Positions 33,635 to 42,414 of a stretch of 64,000 nt of DNA are shown here, piece after piece. The translations under genes were made by a program, and so were the position numbers. Each line of letters opens with the position of its first letter. The stretch's first letter is position 1. Location: positions 62,001-126,000 of the forward strand of contig CALWCA010000004.1 in NCBI GenBank assembly GCA_944376235.1. Direction: 5' to 3'. Below the pieces are notes generated by a model, which made no database searches, was not told where the DNA came from, and was given only the letters and a program-made list of their open reading frames with translations. The DNA is from an uncultured Clostridia bacterium (lineage in GTDB: Bacteria; Bacillota; Clostridia; Oscillospirales; Feifaniaceae).

Positions 33635-36292
33635 ATGGAACGGATGAACTACTATCAGGAGAACGAAAACCGCGTTCTCGAGACCCTGCAGAGCGGCAGG
33701 GAGGGGCTGAGCGGCGCCCAGGCAAGGGAGCGGCTTGAGCGTCACGGGCCCAACAAGCTGCAGGAGGCGCCAAAGGATTCCCTGCTCATGCGGTTTTTGA
33801 AGCAGATGAACGACCCCATGACCATGATTTTGATTGCGGCGGCGGTGCTCTCGGGCGTTACGTCGTTTTATTCGGGGGAGAGCTTTGCCGACGTCGTCAT
33901 CATCATGGCCGTGGTCATCATCAACGCGGCCCTTGGCGTGTATCAGGAGGGGCGCGCCGAAAAGGCCATTGAGGAGCTGCAGCAGATGGCGGCCTCCACC
34001 AGCCGTGTGCTGCGCGACGGAAACGTGGTCGTCGTCAGGAGCGAGGAGCTGGTGCCGGGAGACGTCGTGCTGCTCGAGGCGGGCGACGCCGTGCCGGCCG
34101 ATGCACGCCTGATTGAGTGCGTCAGCCTCAAGCTCGAGGAGGCCGCCCTGACCGGAGAGAGCCTGCCGGTGGAGAAATCGCCCGAAAAGCTGGTGGGGGA
34201 CGACATCCCCCTAGGTGACCGCAAAAACATGGTCTACCTGGGCAGCACCGTGGTCTACGGTCACGGCCGCGCCGTTGTGACCGGGACGGGCATGAACACC
34301 GAAATGGGCAAGATTGCCGGCGTGCTGGCCCAGGCCGGAAGCGGACAGACCCCTCTTCAGAGAAAGCTCAGCGAGCTCAGCAAAATTCTCACCTTCCTGG
34401 TGGTGGGTATCTGTGTGGTCATTTTCGGCTTTTCGGTGCTGCGCGCCGGAAGGCTGACCTTTGATTCTATGATCGACCTCTTCATGGTGGCGGTCAGCCT
34501 GGCGGTGGCCGCCATTCCCGAGGGCCTTGCCACGGTGGTCACCATTGTGCTGTCGATCGGCGTGACCAACATGTCCAAGCGAAACGCCATCATCCGCCGC
34601 CTGACAGCGGTGGAGACGCTGGGCTGTGCCCAGATCATCTGCAGCGACAAGACCGGCACGCTGACCCAAAACAAGATGACCGTGACCGAGTGCTACGGGG
34701 AGGACGAAAAGCTGCTTGCCACCGCCATGGCGCTGTGCTGCGATGTGGAGGTGTCGGCCTCGGGCGAGATGGTGGGAGACCCCACCGAGGTGGCCCTGGT
34801 CGCCTACGCCGAAAAAATCGGGCTGCCCAAGGCCGAGCTGACACGCAATATGCCGCGCGTGGCCGAGGCGCCCTTTGACAGCGTGCGCAAGATGATGAGC
34901 ACGGTGCACAGCGTGGAGGGCAGCGTGGTGCAGTTCACCAAGGGCGCGCCCGACATCGTGCTCTCGCACTGCACCTCCTATTGGAAGGACGGGCAGGAGC
35001 ACCCCATGACCGAGCAAAAGCGCCGTGAGATCCTTGCCGCCAACAAGGCCATGGCCGACAAGGCGCTGCGCGTTCTGGCGGTGGCGCTGCGGCGCTACGA
35101 GAAGATGCCCTCGGGGCTGACCCCCGAGAAGCTGGAAGAACAGCTCTGCTTTGTGGGGCTTGCCGGCATGATTGACCCCATCCGCCCCGAGGTCAAGGAC
35201 GCCATCGTGGAATGCCGGGAGGCCGGCATCCGCCCCGTCATGATCACGGGCGACCACCTCGACACCGCCGTGGCCATCGCCAAGGAGCTGGGCATCCTGA
35301 CAGACGGGCTTCAGGCCATGACGGGCAGCCAGCTTTCCGCCATGGATGACGACGAGCTGCTGGAAAACATCGAAAAATACGCCGTCTATGCGCGCGTGCA
35401 GCCCGAGCACAAGGTGCGCATTGTCGATGCCTGGCGCTCTAAGGGCTACGTCACGGCCATGACGGGCGACGGCGTCAACGATGCGCCCAGCCTCAAGCGC
35501 GCCGACATCGGCGTGGGCATGGGTATCACGGGCACAGACGTCACCAAAAACGTGGCCGACATGGTGCTGGCCGACGACAATTTTGCCACCATCGTGGGGG
35601 CCGTGGAAGAGGGCCGGCGCATCTACGACAACATCCGCAAGGCCATCCAGTTTTTGCTGGCCTCCAACATGAGCGAGGTGCTCAGCGTCTTTACCGCCAC
35701 CATGCTGGGCTTTACCATCCTGCGCCCTGTACACCTGCTTTGGATCAACCTGATCACCGACTGCTTCCCCGCCCTTGCTCTTGGCATCGAAAAGGGGGAG
35801 GACAATCTGATGAAGCGCAAGCCGCGCAACCCCGCCGAGGGCGTGCTGGCTAAGGGGCTGGGGGTCGACGTGGTCTACCAGGGCGCGCTCATCACCATCC
35901 TGACGCTGACGGCCTATTTCGTAGGACATTACATGGAGTCGGGCGTCTGGGAAATTGCAGAATCGCCAGACGGCATCACCATGGCCTTTTTGACCATGAG
36001 CATGGCCGAGATTTTCCACAGCTTCAACATGAGAAGTCAGCGCGGCAGCATCTTCTCGCTGTCGAGCCACAACAAGGCGCTGTGGCTGGCCTTTGGAGCA
36101 AGCCTGCTTTCGACGCTGGCCGTCATCTATATCCCGGCGCTGGCGCGTGCCTTCCAGTTTGAGACCGTGAGTCTCGAGGAGTATATCGTCGCCATGCTGC
36201 TTGCCCTTTCCATCATCCCCATGGTGGAGATTGTCAAGGTCTTTTTGAGAAAAGACAAGAAGGAAGAAAAAAAGCCGGCGAAAAAGGCCTAA
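33635..36292 (+). CDS. P-type cation-translocating ATPase (PIIA, probable Mn2+/Ca2+ exporter)
   Basis: An 885-residue P-type pump. TGES is in ALTGESLPVEKS, the phosphorylated Asp in CSDKTGTLTQNKMT (about residue 337), the hinge in MTGDGVNDAPSLKRADIGV. Ion-site residues of the SERCA-type (PIIA) class are present: PEGL in M4, LLASNMSEV in M5, NLITDCFPALALG in M6. Sequence alone says Ca2+-type; the Mn2+ riboswitch upstream argues for Mn2+ export. The start at 33635 is uncertain because an ATG nine bases later is equally plausible. Confidence 0.9.
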   Translation: MERMNYYQENENRVLETLQSGREGLSGAQARERLERHGPNKLQEAPKDSLLMRFLKQMNDPMTMILIAAAVLSGVTSFYSGESFADVVIIMAVVIINAALGVYQEGRAEKAIEELQQMAASTSRVLRDGNVVVVRSEELVPGDVVLLEAGDAVPADARLIECVSLKLEEAALTGESLPVEKSPEKLVGDDIPLGDRKNMVYLGSTVVYGHGRAVVTGTGMNTEMGKIAGVLAQAGSGQTPLQRKLSELSKILTFLVVGICVVIFGFSVLRAGRLTFDSMIDLFMVAVSLAVAAIPEGLATVVTIVLSIGVTNMSKRNAIIRRLTAVETLGCAQIICSDKTGTLTQNKMTVTECYGEDEKLLATAMALCCDVEVSASGEMVGDPTEVALVAYAEKIGLPKAELTRNMPRVAEAPFDSVRKMMSTVHSVEGSVVQFTKGAPDIVLSHCTSYWKDGQEHPMTEQKRREILAANKAMADKALRVLAVALRRYEKMPSGLTPEKLEEQLCFVGLAGMIDPIRPEVKDAIVECREAGIRPVMITGDHLDTAVAIAKELGILTDGLQAMTGSQLSAMDDDELLENIEKYAVYARVQPEHKVRIVDAWRSKGYVTAMTGDGVNDAPSLKRADIGVGMGITGTDVTKNVADMVLADDNFATIVGAVEEGRRIYDNIRKAIQFLLASNMSEVLSVFTATMLGFTILRPVHLLWINLITDCFPALALGIEKGEDNLMKRKPRNPAEGVLAKGLGVDVVYQGALITILTLTAYFVGHYMESGVWEIAESPDGITMAFLTMSMAEIFHSFNMRSQRGSIFSLSSHNKALWLAFGASLLSTLAVIYIPALARAFQFETVSLEEYIVAMLLALSIIPMVEIVKVFLRKDKKEEKKPAKKA

Positions 36293-36350
36293 AGGAAAAG
36301 GCCACGGCAGGCTTTGTGCGGCAATGCGGACAAAAAGAGCAAGGAAAAAA

Positions 36351-36388
36351 GGCGGCCAGGCCCTTTGGGGCCTGGCCGCCTTTTGTTT
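36351..36388 (+). terminator. Terminator after the P-type ATPase
   Basis: Perfect 13-bp stem (36351-36363 with 36368-36380) around TTTG and followed by TTTTGTTT. Confidence 0.9.
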
Positions 36389-36542
36389 CGGGATGCACGC
36401 AAAAACCGCCGGTTTTGCAGGGAGGGATTTCTAAAAGGCATTTTTTGCGCAGAAAAGACAGGGCAAAAGAGGCAGGATTGCGGGAAAACGGCGAAAAAAG
36501 GCCTTCTTGCGGGCGGCTCTTGTGGGGAGAGGCTTGTTGCTG

Positions 36543-36905
36543 CTATTTCTCAGGGACAATCTCAATCCAGTAGCCGTCGGGGTCGCTGATGAAATAGATG
36601 CCCATGGCCTCGTTTTCGTAGCAGATGGCTCCCATCTGCTCGTGCAGCCGGTGGGCTTCCTGCATGTCGGGCACCGACATGGCCAGGTGATACTCGCCCT
36701 CCCCCAGATCGTAGGGCTTCGTGCGGTCCTTCAGCCAGGTCAGCTCAAGACGAAAGTCGCTCTGCCCGTCGCCCAAAAAGACCAGCTTAAAGGAGCCGTC
36801 GGCTGCGGTTTTCTCCGAGACGGGGCGAAGCCCGAGCGCCTTGTCGTAAAAGGCAAGGCTTTTTTTAAGGTCGAGCACGTTGAAGTTGAAATGGTTGAAT
36901 TTCAT
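36543..36905 (-). CDS. VOC-family protein (glyoxalase I-like)
   Basis: A 120-residue single-module vicinal-oxygen-chelate protein. The beta-alpha-beta-beta-beta pattern starts with FNHFNFNVLDLKKSLAFYDKA, has FRLELTWL and HLAMSVPDMQEA, and ends with ISDPDGYWIEIVPE. His5, Glu54, His73 and Glu117 occupy the usual metal-ligand positions of glyoxalase I. It may detoxify methylglyoxal, but VOC proteins have many activities. It lies on the minus strand just downstream of the PLP enzyme gene (41 bp), so the two are probably co-transcribed. Confidence 0.8.
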   Translation of the reverse strand: MKFNHFNFNVLDLKKSLAFYDKALGLRPVSEKTAADGSFKLVFLGDGQSDFRLELTWLKDRTKPYDLGEGEYHLAMSVPDMQEAHRLHEQMGAICYENEAMGIYFISDPDGYWIEIVPEK

Positions 36906-36946
36906 GGCAAGAGGCCTCCTGTGGTTGAATTTGGGAAGGGCTGCGC

Positions 36947-37975
36947 CTAGTCCAGAATGTGCACCCCGCCGACAAGCTCCTGCTCAAAGGCCTTTCGGTG
37001 GTGCTTCGTGTAAATGCCGGGCAGGCCGCCGGTGTGCAGGAAAATCACCTGCTCGCCGCGCCGCAGCTTGCCCTCCTTGACCATGTCGATCACGCCGGCA
37101 AAGGCCTTGCCGGTGTAGCAGGGGTCGAGAATGACGGCCTCCCTGCGGGCCATGAGGTAAATGGCCTGCCGCACCTCGGGACTGGGGTTGTTGTAACCCC
37201 CTCGGGTGTAGTCCGTCTGCACGTCAAACTCGTCGGCCGAGGCCGTGCAGTCAAGGCCCCAGGCCGCCTTTGCCTGCTCAAAATAGGCCAAAAGGCGCTG
37301 CTCAAGCCCGGGCTCCTGCGGCATGATGGAAATGCCGGTCAGACGCAGGGGCGAGCGCTCGTTTTTGAGGCCGCAGAACAGCCCCATATATGTCCCCATG
37401 CTGCCCACGCTGCACACCACCCGCGCGCCCGGAATGCCCTGTGCAAGCGCCTGCCCCGTCAGCTCGACGGCGCACTCATAGTACCCCAGCATGCCCAGCG
37501 TGTTGCTGCCCCCGATGGGGATTTCATAGACCTTCTCCCCTTGCGCCTCATAGCGGCTTTTCACCTGCGCCACCACCTGGGCATACTGCTCGGCGGCAGG
37601 GCGCCCGTCGTCTTTTTTGAGCACCACCTCGGCGCCCATGAGACGGTCGAGCAGGATGTTGGCCGAGACCTCCCCGGGATAGTCGTCCAGACACACGATG
37701 ACGCACTTCATGCCGTATTTTGCCGCCACGGCCGCCGTCAGACGCCCGTGGTTGGTCTGCGCGCCGCCCATGGTGAGCAGCGTGGTGGCGCCCTGACGCT
37801 TCGCGTCGGCAAGCAGGTATTCGAGCTTGCGCAGCTTGTTGCCGCCCACGCCCAGATTGGTCAAGTCGTCGCGCTTGATGTAAAAGTCAAGGCCAAGCTC
37901 CTCCGAGATGCGAGGCAGCCGTTCCAAGGGGGTGGGGGTGTTCAAAAACGAGACCTTTTCCTGTCCGAAAAGCAT
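36947..37975 (-). CDS. D-cysteine desulfhydrase / ACC deaminase-family PLP enzyme
   Basis: A 342-residue fold-type II PLP enzyme. The PLP lysine is in GVGGNKLRKLEYLLADAK (about residues 44-61), the substrate loop is MGGAQTNHGR, the phosphate-binding part is in CSVGSMGTYMG, and LHTGGLPG lies near the C-terminus. Likely reaction: D-cysteine to pyruvate, H2S and ammonia; ACC deaminase cannot be excluded. The ATG at 37975 has AGGAGGGG five bases ahead; an in-frame ATG 24 codons upstream does not. A TATACT -10 is at 38041-38036 on the minus strand. Confidence 0.82.
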   Translation of the reverse strand: MLFGQEKVSFLNTPTPLERLPRISEELGLDFYIKRDDLTNLGVGGNKLRKLEYLLADAKRQGATTLLTMGGAQTNHGRLTAAVAAKYGMKCVIVCLDDYPGEVSANILLDRLMGAEVVLKKDDGRPAAEQYAQVVAQVKSRYEAQGEKVYEIPIGGSNTLGMLGYYECAVELTGQALAQGIPGARVVCSVGSMGTYMGLFCGLKNERSPLRLTGISIMPQEPGLEQRLLAYFEQAKAAWGLDCTASADEFDVQTDYTRGGYNNPSPEVRQAIYLMARREAVILDPCYTGKAFAGVIDMVKEGKLRRGEQVIFLHTGGLPGIYTKHHRKAFEQELVGGVHILD

Positions 37976-38154
37976 GGGATCCCCTCCTGTCTGTGAAATG
38001 TTTGGCCGTGCGGCACTGCGTTTTTTCATATTTTCAGTATACCACACGGAAAAAAGGAAAAAAAGCGCATCCTAAAAAGAGGACTTGAGACCTGTATATT
38101 TGCACAAAGGGAAAGGGGGATTTTGCCGGATATGTAAAAAAGAGCGGACAGGCC

Positions 38155-38187
38155 TTGACAGCACGCTTTAGTAACTGTTAAAGTTAC
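38155..38187 (+). promoter_or_regulatory. Promoter and dyad of the thioredoxin operon
   Basis: TTGACA (38155-38160), a 17-bp spacer, a weak -10 TTAAAG (38178-38183). The inverted repeat GTAACT-N5-AGTTAC (38171-38187) covers the -10. It could be the binding site of the Rrf2 regulator encoded at the end of the operon (inference). Confidence 0.55.
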
Positions 38188-38244
38188 AGTAAAAGAGGCG
38201 CCTGTGCGGCGCCGTCAAATTCAAAAAGATACGGAGGAGACAAC

Positions 38245-38571
38245 ATGGCCATTCAGACATTGACAAAGGAAAACTTCACCAAAGAGGTGCGCCAGGCAAA
38301 CGGACCGGTGCTGGTGGATTTTTGGGCGCCCTGGTGCGGCTACTGCCGCCGACTGTCCCCGACGCTGGACGCTCTGGCCCAGGAGTTTGAGGGAAAGCTT
38401 GACCTTGGCAAGGTGGATGTCGACGAGCAGCCCGAGCTGTCGGACGAATTTGAGATCATGACACTGCCAAGCCTTGTGCTCTTTCAAAACGGACAGGCTT
38501 CGGAGCCGCTTGTCAATCCGGCCTCCAAGGGGGAGATTGAGAGCTGGCTGGAGCAGCAGGGCGTCAGGTAG
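38245..38571 (+). CDS. trxA: Thioredoxin
   Basis: A 108-residue thioredoxin with the active site WCGYC (Cys31, Cys34) in DFWAPWCGYCRR; the common residue between the cysteines is Gly-Pro, so the Tyr makes this a variant that may shift the redox potential. The cis-Pro of TLPSLVLF is present. It is first in an operon with trxB, an SDR gene and an Rrf2 regulator. Confidence 0.93.
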   Translation: MAIQTLTKENFTKEVRQANGPVLVDFWAPWCGYCRRLSPTLDALAQEFEGKLDLGKVDVDEQPELSDEFEIMTLPSLVLFQNGQASEPLVNPASKGEIESWLEQQGVR

Positions 38572-38591
38572 GAAAGAGGGCTGCGGAAAGA

Positions 38592-38612
38592 GCGGGGAGG
38601 GTGCCTCCCCGC
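38592..38612 (+). other. Hairpin between trxA and the SDR gene
   Basis: Perfect 9-bp stem (38592-38600 with 38604-38612), 3-nt loop, no T-run. It could act as a processing or partial termination site lowering expression downstream of trxA. Confidence 0.4.
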
Positions 38613-38657
38613 AGGACGGAAGGGGCGGCAGGGCCGCCGGTGTGAAAGGAGAAAACG

Positions 38658-39404
38658 ATGCTGCTTGAGGGAAAGGTGGCCATTGTGACGGGGGCGTCCC
38701 GGGGAATCGGGTTTGCCGTGGCGAAGGCCTATGCGTGCGAGGGCGCGCGTGTGGCCGTGTGCGGAAGCAGAGAGGAGACGGCGCAAAAGGCGGTGGCGCA
38801 GCTTCAAAAGCTGTGCCCCGGAGCGGAGTTTCTCCCCGTTGGGGTGGACGTGTCGGACGCAGACGCCATCCGCGCCATGGTGGCCCGGGTGGTGGAGCGC
38901 TGGGGCAAGATCGACATTCTGGTCAACAACGCCGGCATCACCGGGGCAAAGCCCATTTTCGACATGACCGACGAGGACTTTGAGAGCATGATTGACATCA
39001 ACCTCACGGGGCCCTTCAAGTGCACCAGGGAGGTTGCCAAGGTCATGAAGCAGACCGGCGGCTGCATCATCAACACCAGCTCTCTGGTGGGAACCTACGC
39101 CAGCCGCATGCAGACGGCCTATGCGGCCTCCAAGTTCGGCATCAACGGCCTGACCAAGGCCTGCGCCAGGGAGCTGGGGCCCTATGGCATCCGGGTCAAC
39201 GCGGTGGCGCCCGGCGTGGTGCAGACCGACATGGTGGCGCAGTCGGTCGACGAGCAGATGCTCGCGGCGCTCAAGGGCATGACGCCGCTTGGCCGCGTGG
39301 CGCAGCCGGACGAGCTGGCGGGGGCCTATGTCTATCTGGCCTCCGACGCCGCCTCCTTTACGACGGGCGCCATTCTGGCGGTCGACGGCGGCATCGTGAT
39401 GTAG
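38658..39404 (+). CDS. FabG-like short-chain dehydrogenase/reductase
   Basis: A 248-residue SDR. Cofactor motif TGASRGIG (about residues 12-19), NNAG, catalytic Ser in NTSSLVG and YAASK (Tyr/Lys). The C-terminal PGVVQTDM and GAILAVDGG fit the 3-oxoacyl-ACP reductase (FabG) subclass, but it lies between trxA and trxB instead of in a fatty-acid cluster, so the substrate may differ. RBS AAAGGAG. The operon position suggests a reductive or stress-related role. Confidence 0.8.
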   Translation: MLLEGKVAIVTGASRGIGFAVAKAYACEGARVAVCGSREETAQKAVAQLQKLCPGAEFLPVGVDVSDADAIRAMVARVVERWGKIDILVNNAGITGAKPIFDMTDEDFESMIDINLTGPFKCTREVAKVMKQTGGCIINTSSLVGTYASRMQTAYAASKFGINGLTKACARELGPYGIRVNAVAPGVVQTDMVAQSVDEQMLAALKGMTPLGRVAQPDELAGAYVYLASDAASFTTGAILAVDGGIVM

Positions 39405-39424
39405 CTTACGGGAGGGAGAAGAGC

Positions 39425-40360
39425 ATGCAGGACAACCATGTGGACGTGGCAATCGTGGGCGGCGGCCCGGGCGGCTATACGGCGGCGCTCTATTGTGCCA
39501 GGGCGGGGCTTGAAACGCTGGTGCTTGAAAAGCTGTCGGCCGGAGGGCAGATGGCCACCACCAGCCAGGTCGAAAACTACCCCGGCTTTGACGAGGGCAT
39601 CGACGGCTTTGAGCTGGCCGAGAGAATGCAGCGCGGGGCGCAGCGCTTCGGCGCGCGCACCCTGCTTGCCGAGGTGACGGGGCTTGATTTGAAGAGCAGC
39701 CCCAAGGTGCTTGAGACCAGCGCCGGCAGGGTGACGGCCTTCGCCGTGATTTTGGCCACGGGGGCCTCGCCGCGCGCGCTGGGCGTGCAGCGCGAGGACT
39801 TCTTCAGAGGGCGGGGCGTGGCCTACTGCGCCACCTGCGACGGCATGATGTACCGGGGCAAGACGGTGGTCGTGGTGGGCGGAGGCAACTCGGCGGCCGA
39901 GGACGCGCGCTATCTGACGCGCATCTGCCGCAAGGTCTACCTCGTGCACCGCAGGGACACGCTGCGCGCCTCAAAGAGCTATCTCAGCGCGCTGGAGGGC
40001 GCCGACAACCTGGAATTTGTGTGGAATGCCACGGTGACGGCGCTGCAGGGGGAAAAGCGCCTGAGCGGCGTGACGGTGCGCGACACCGTCACGGGCGAGC
40101 TGCGCGACATCGCCTGCGACGGGCTGTTTGTGGCCATCGGCCGCGAGCCCAACACGGCGCTGTACCGGGACATGCTGCCGCTTGACGGGCAGGGATATCT
40201 CATTGCTGACGAGACCACAAAAACGGCGCTGCCCGGCGTCTTTGCCGTGGGGGACGTGCGCCAAAAGCCGCTGCGTCAGATTGTCACGGCGGCGGCCGAC
40301 GGGGCGACGGCCTCCAAATTCGCGGAGGAATATCTGCAAGAGCAGGGGGAATCGGTGTGA
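39425..40360 (+). CDS. trxB: Thioredoxin reductase
   Basis: A 311-residue NAD(P)H-flavin disulfide reductase that reduces thioredoxin. The FAD dinucleotide motif is GGGPGGYTAAL, the redox site is CATC (135-138), the NADP fold starts GGGNSAAEDA with HRRDTLRAS, and the second FAD motif is FAVGDVRQKPLRQ. RBS GGAGGGAG. Its stop overlaps the rrf2 start by four bases. Confidence 0.93.
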   Translation: MQDNHVDVAIVGGGPGGYTAALYCARAGLETLVLEKLSAGGQMATTSQVENYPGFDEGIDGFELAERMQRGAQRFGARTLLAEVTGLDLKSSPKVLETSAGRVTAFAVILATGASPRALGVQREDFFRGRGVAYCATCDGMMYRGKTVVVVGGGNSAAEDARYLTRICRKVYLVHRRDTLRASKSYLSALEGADNLEFVWNATVTALQGEKRLSGVTVRDTVTGELRDIACDGLFVAIGREPNTALYRDMLPLDGQGYLIADETTKTALPGVFAVGDVRQKPLRQIVTAAADGATASKFAEEYLQEQGESV

Positions 40361-40779
40361 CGGCGGAATTTACCGTGGCGGTGCACGCGCTGGTCTACCT
40401 GCACCACCGGGGCGGCTGGCTGTCGAGCGAGGAGCTGGCCCAAAATGTGTGCACCAATCCGGCGCGCATCCGAAAGATCATGGCAAAGCTCAAAAAGGCG
40501 GGGCTGGTGCAGGCCCATGAGGGCCGCGTGAAGGGCGGCTACGCCTGCGTGCAGCGCGCGCCTGACATCTCGCTCGACGAGGTCTTTGCCGCCGTGGACG
40601 ACAGGGTGGTCAAGAGCGCGTGGCGCTCGGGCGGGCCCGAGATGCCCTGCCTGATCGCCTCGGGCATGGCGGCCGTGATGGACGGGCTTTACGACGAGCT
40701 CGACGCCCTGTGCAGGCAAAAGCTCGCGCAGGTGACGCTGGGGGACGTGGAAAAACGACTGCATCTTCCGGGCAGGTGA
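40357..40779 (+). CDS. Rrf2-family transcriptional regulator
   Basis: A 140-residue winged-helix protein. HTH region LSSEELAQNVCTNPARIRKI (about 22-41), then RVKGGYAC, typical of Rrf2/IscR. Cysteines are at 32, 64, 98 and 119, but the three-Cys cluster of Fe-S-binding IscR is absent, so a thiol switch or another ligand is more likely. GTG start overlapping trxB. It is the last gene of the thioredoxin operon and is probably its autoregulator. Confidence 0.85.
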   Translation: MTAEFTVAVHALVYLHHRGGWLSSEELAQNVCTNPARIRKIMAKLKKAGLVQAHEGRVKGGYACVQRAPDISLDEVFAAVDDRVVKSAWRSGGPEMPCLIASGMAAVMDGLYDELDALCRQKLAQVTLGDVEKRLHLPGR

Positions 40780-40938
40780 GCGTCCCTGAAAGCTCTTCTT
40801 TCACACTTCCGGCAGGGACGGAAAAGGGCGGCAGCCGGAATGTTTTTGCCCCTTTTGCCGTATGATGCTGTATGAAATCGCGCTTTTGCAGGACGACGCG
40901 GGATATTTCGGGGGAATAAAGGCAGGAGGAATGGACGT

Positions 40939-41319
40939 ATGGCATTGTTTGACAAGGTGTCCGGATTTGCAAAAAACGCATCGGACAAAACGGCCGTGAT
41001 GTTTGAAACGGCCAAGCTCAACTCAAAAATCAGCGCACAGGAAAAGGCCATCGCCGCGCTGACCCTGCGTCTGGGCGAGTATTATCTGGCCCAGTGCGAC
41101 GCAGGTACCCTGGCGGTGGAGGGAGAGGCGGCTGAGATCTGCGGCGAGATTGCAGCGTGCAGACAGAATATCGTATCACTGCAGGCCGAAATCGAGGCCG
41201 TCCGCGCGGCAAGGGACTTTGACGAATCGGACACGGGAGTCAAGTTCTGCCCCGAGTGCGGCGAGGCGCTGGCCTCCGAGGCCAGATTTTGCCCCCGGTG
41301 CGGAACAAAGCAGGAATAA
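40939..41319 (+). CDS. Coiled-coil protein with C-terminal zinc ribbon
   Basis: A 126-residue protein: helical first part (about 20-90) and a C-terminal zinc ribbon CPECGEALASEARFCPRCG (Cys104, 107, 118, 121). Small proteins of this type are common in Firmicutes and mostly uncharacterised. The RBS is GGCAGGAGG. It is followed by a tandem hairpin pair. Confidence 0.75.
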   Translation: MALFDKVSGFAKNASDKTAVMFETAKLNSKISAQEKAIAALTLRLGEYYLAQCDAGTLAVEGEAAEICGEIAACRQNIVSLQAEIEAVRAARDFDESDTGVKFCPECGEALASEARFCPRCGTKQE

Positions 41320-41351
41320 GCCTTTCTTGCCTGTAAGAAAAGAGGCCTTGA

Positions 41352-41437
41352 GAGGGGGCGGGGGCCCTGCGGCTTTTGCCGCAGGGCCCCCGCCCCCTCA
41401 CCTTGCAGGCTGCGGCAAAAGCCGCAGCCTGCAAGGT
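41352..41437. repeat. Tandem pair of long perfect hairpins (longest in the window)
   Basis: Hairpin 1 has 22-bp perfect arms (41352-41373, 41378-41399) around TTTT. Hairpin 2 has 17-bp perfect arms (41400-41416, 41421-41437) around AAAA. Both tops share the CTGCGGC/GCCGCAG stem but the loops are complementary (TTTT against AAAA), so each loop could pair with the other. They follow the zinc-ribbon gene. Confidence 0.88.
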
Positions 41438-41588
41438 GACGAACAAGAGGGCAACGCCGGGCCTCAACACAGGGCTGCGCGCCGTGATAGATGGCCCAGA
41501 CCCCATGTGATACGTAAAAAGCGGGGAGATCGCCCCAAAAAGAAGCAAAAAGCTTCAAAATTCGTTTTGGGACAGGACAAGAAGCATG

Positions 41589-41617
41589 TTGCGTTTTGGG
41601 CTGTCACCTGATAAAAT
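41589..41617 (+). promoter_or_regulatory. Promoter for the metallo-hydrolase gene
   Basis: TTGCGT (41589-41594), 17-bp spacer, TAAAAT (41612-41617), about 90 bp before the start. Confidence 0.65.
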
Positions 41618-41703
41618 AGGAAATACCATCCAAACGGGAAATCTATACGGGAAACGGCCGATTCGGCCCTTTTTGGCCAGGCCGGTGCGAAGGAGAAGTC
41701 AAG

Positions 41704-42348
41704 ATGTCGGACAAAATGACCTTGCTGCGCGGAGTGAAAAAGCTCAAACAAGCGGGTGTGCGTCTGGAAAAAGAGTGTGTTATTTATGTGGATCCCTTTA
41801 ATTTATTGACCGATACGGGCGATGCGGCCTGCATTCTCATCACGCATGCGCATTACGACCACTATTCGCCCGACGATATCCGGCGCGTCATGCGCGACGA
41901 CACGACCTTTGTCGCCCCGCATGACGTCTGCGAGAAGCTGGCGGTCGATTTTCCGGGCGCCAAGCTGCGGGAGGTGGCCGCGGGGGATATGCTGTCCTTT
42001 TGCGGGATTGGGATTGAGGTGCTGCCCTCCTACAACGTCGGCAAGCCCTATCACCCCAAGGAAAACGGCTGGGTGGGCTACATCATCCGTACGGGGGACG
42101 GAGCCTACTATCTGCCGGGGGACTGCGATGTGACGCCGGAATTTCTCGAAGCCGATGCCGATGTGGTGTTCGTGCCCATCGGGGGAACCTATACCATGGA
42201 TGTGGAGCAGGCGGCTCAGGCCGTCAATCAGATGAGGCCCGAGCTTGTCATCCCCTTCCACTTTGGCGATGTGGAAGGCGTGGGCGTGCGGGAAGACGGG
42301 GAGCGATTCCTCTCCCTGCTTGACGGCGTGGAAGGCATCCTTCTGTAA
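41704..42348 (+). CDS. MBL-fold metallo-hydrolase (UlaG-like)
   Basis: A 214-residue metallo-beta-lactamase-fold protein with THAHYDHYSP (His48, His50, Asp52, His53), a later Asp in LPGDCDVTPE, and HFGDVEGVG. The family (COG2220) includes UlaG lactonases and other hydrolases of cyclic phosphates or lactones; the substrate is unknown. ATG behind GAAGGAGAAG. It ends ahead of an intrinsic terminator. Confidence 0.8.
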   Translation: MSDKMTLLRGVKKLKQAGVRLEKECVIYVDPFNLLTDTGDAACILITHAHYDHYSPDDIRRVMRDDTTFVAPHDVCEKLAVDFPGAKLREVAAGDMLSFCGIGIEVLPSYNVGKPYHPKENGWVGYIIRTGDGAYYLPGDCDVTPEFLEADADVVFVPIGGTYTMDVEQAAQAVNQMRPELVIPFHFGDVEGVGVREDGERFLSLLDGVEGILL

Positions 42349-42374
42349 TTTTGAGAAAACATGGCCCGCCGGGT

Positions 42375-42414
42375 ACGCCGCCGCACTCCTTTCGCGGCGG
42401 CGTTTCTTCTGTTT
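42375..42414 (+). terminator. Terminator after the metallo-hydrolase
   Basis: Perfect 10-bp stem (42375-42384 with 42394-42403) and a T-rich stretch. The 42415-42652 part of the gap shows nothing recognisable apart from the Shine-Dalgarno of the next gene. Confidence 0.7.
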
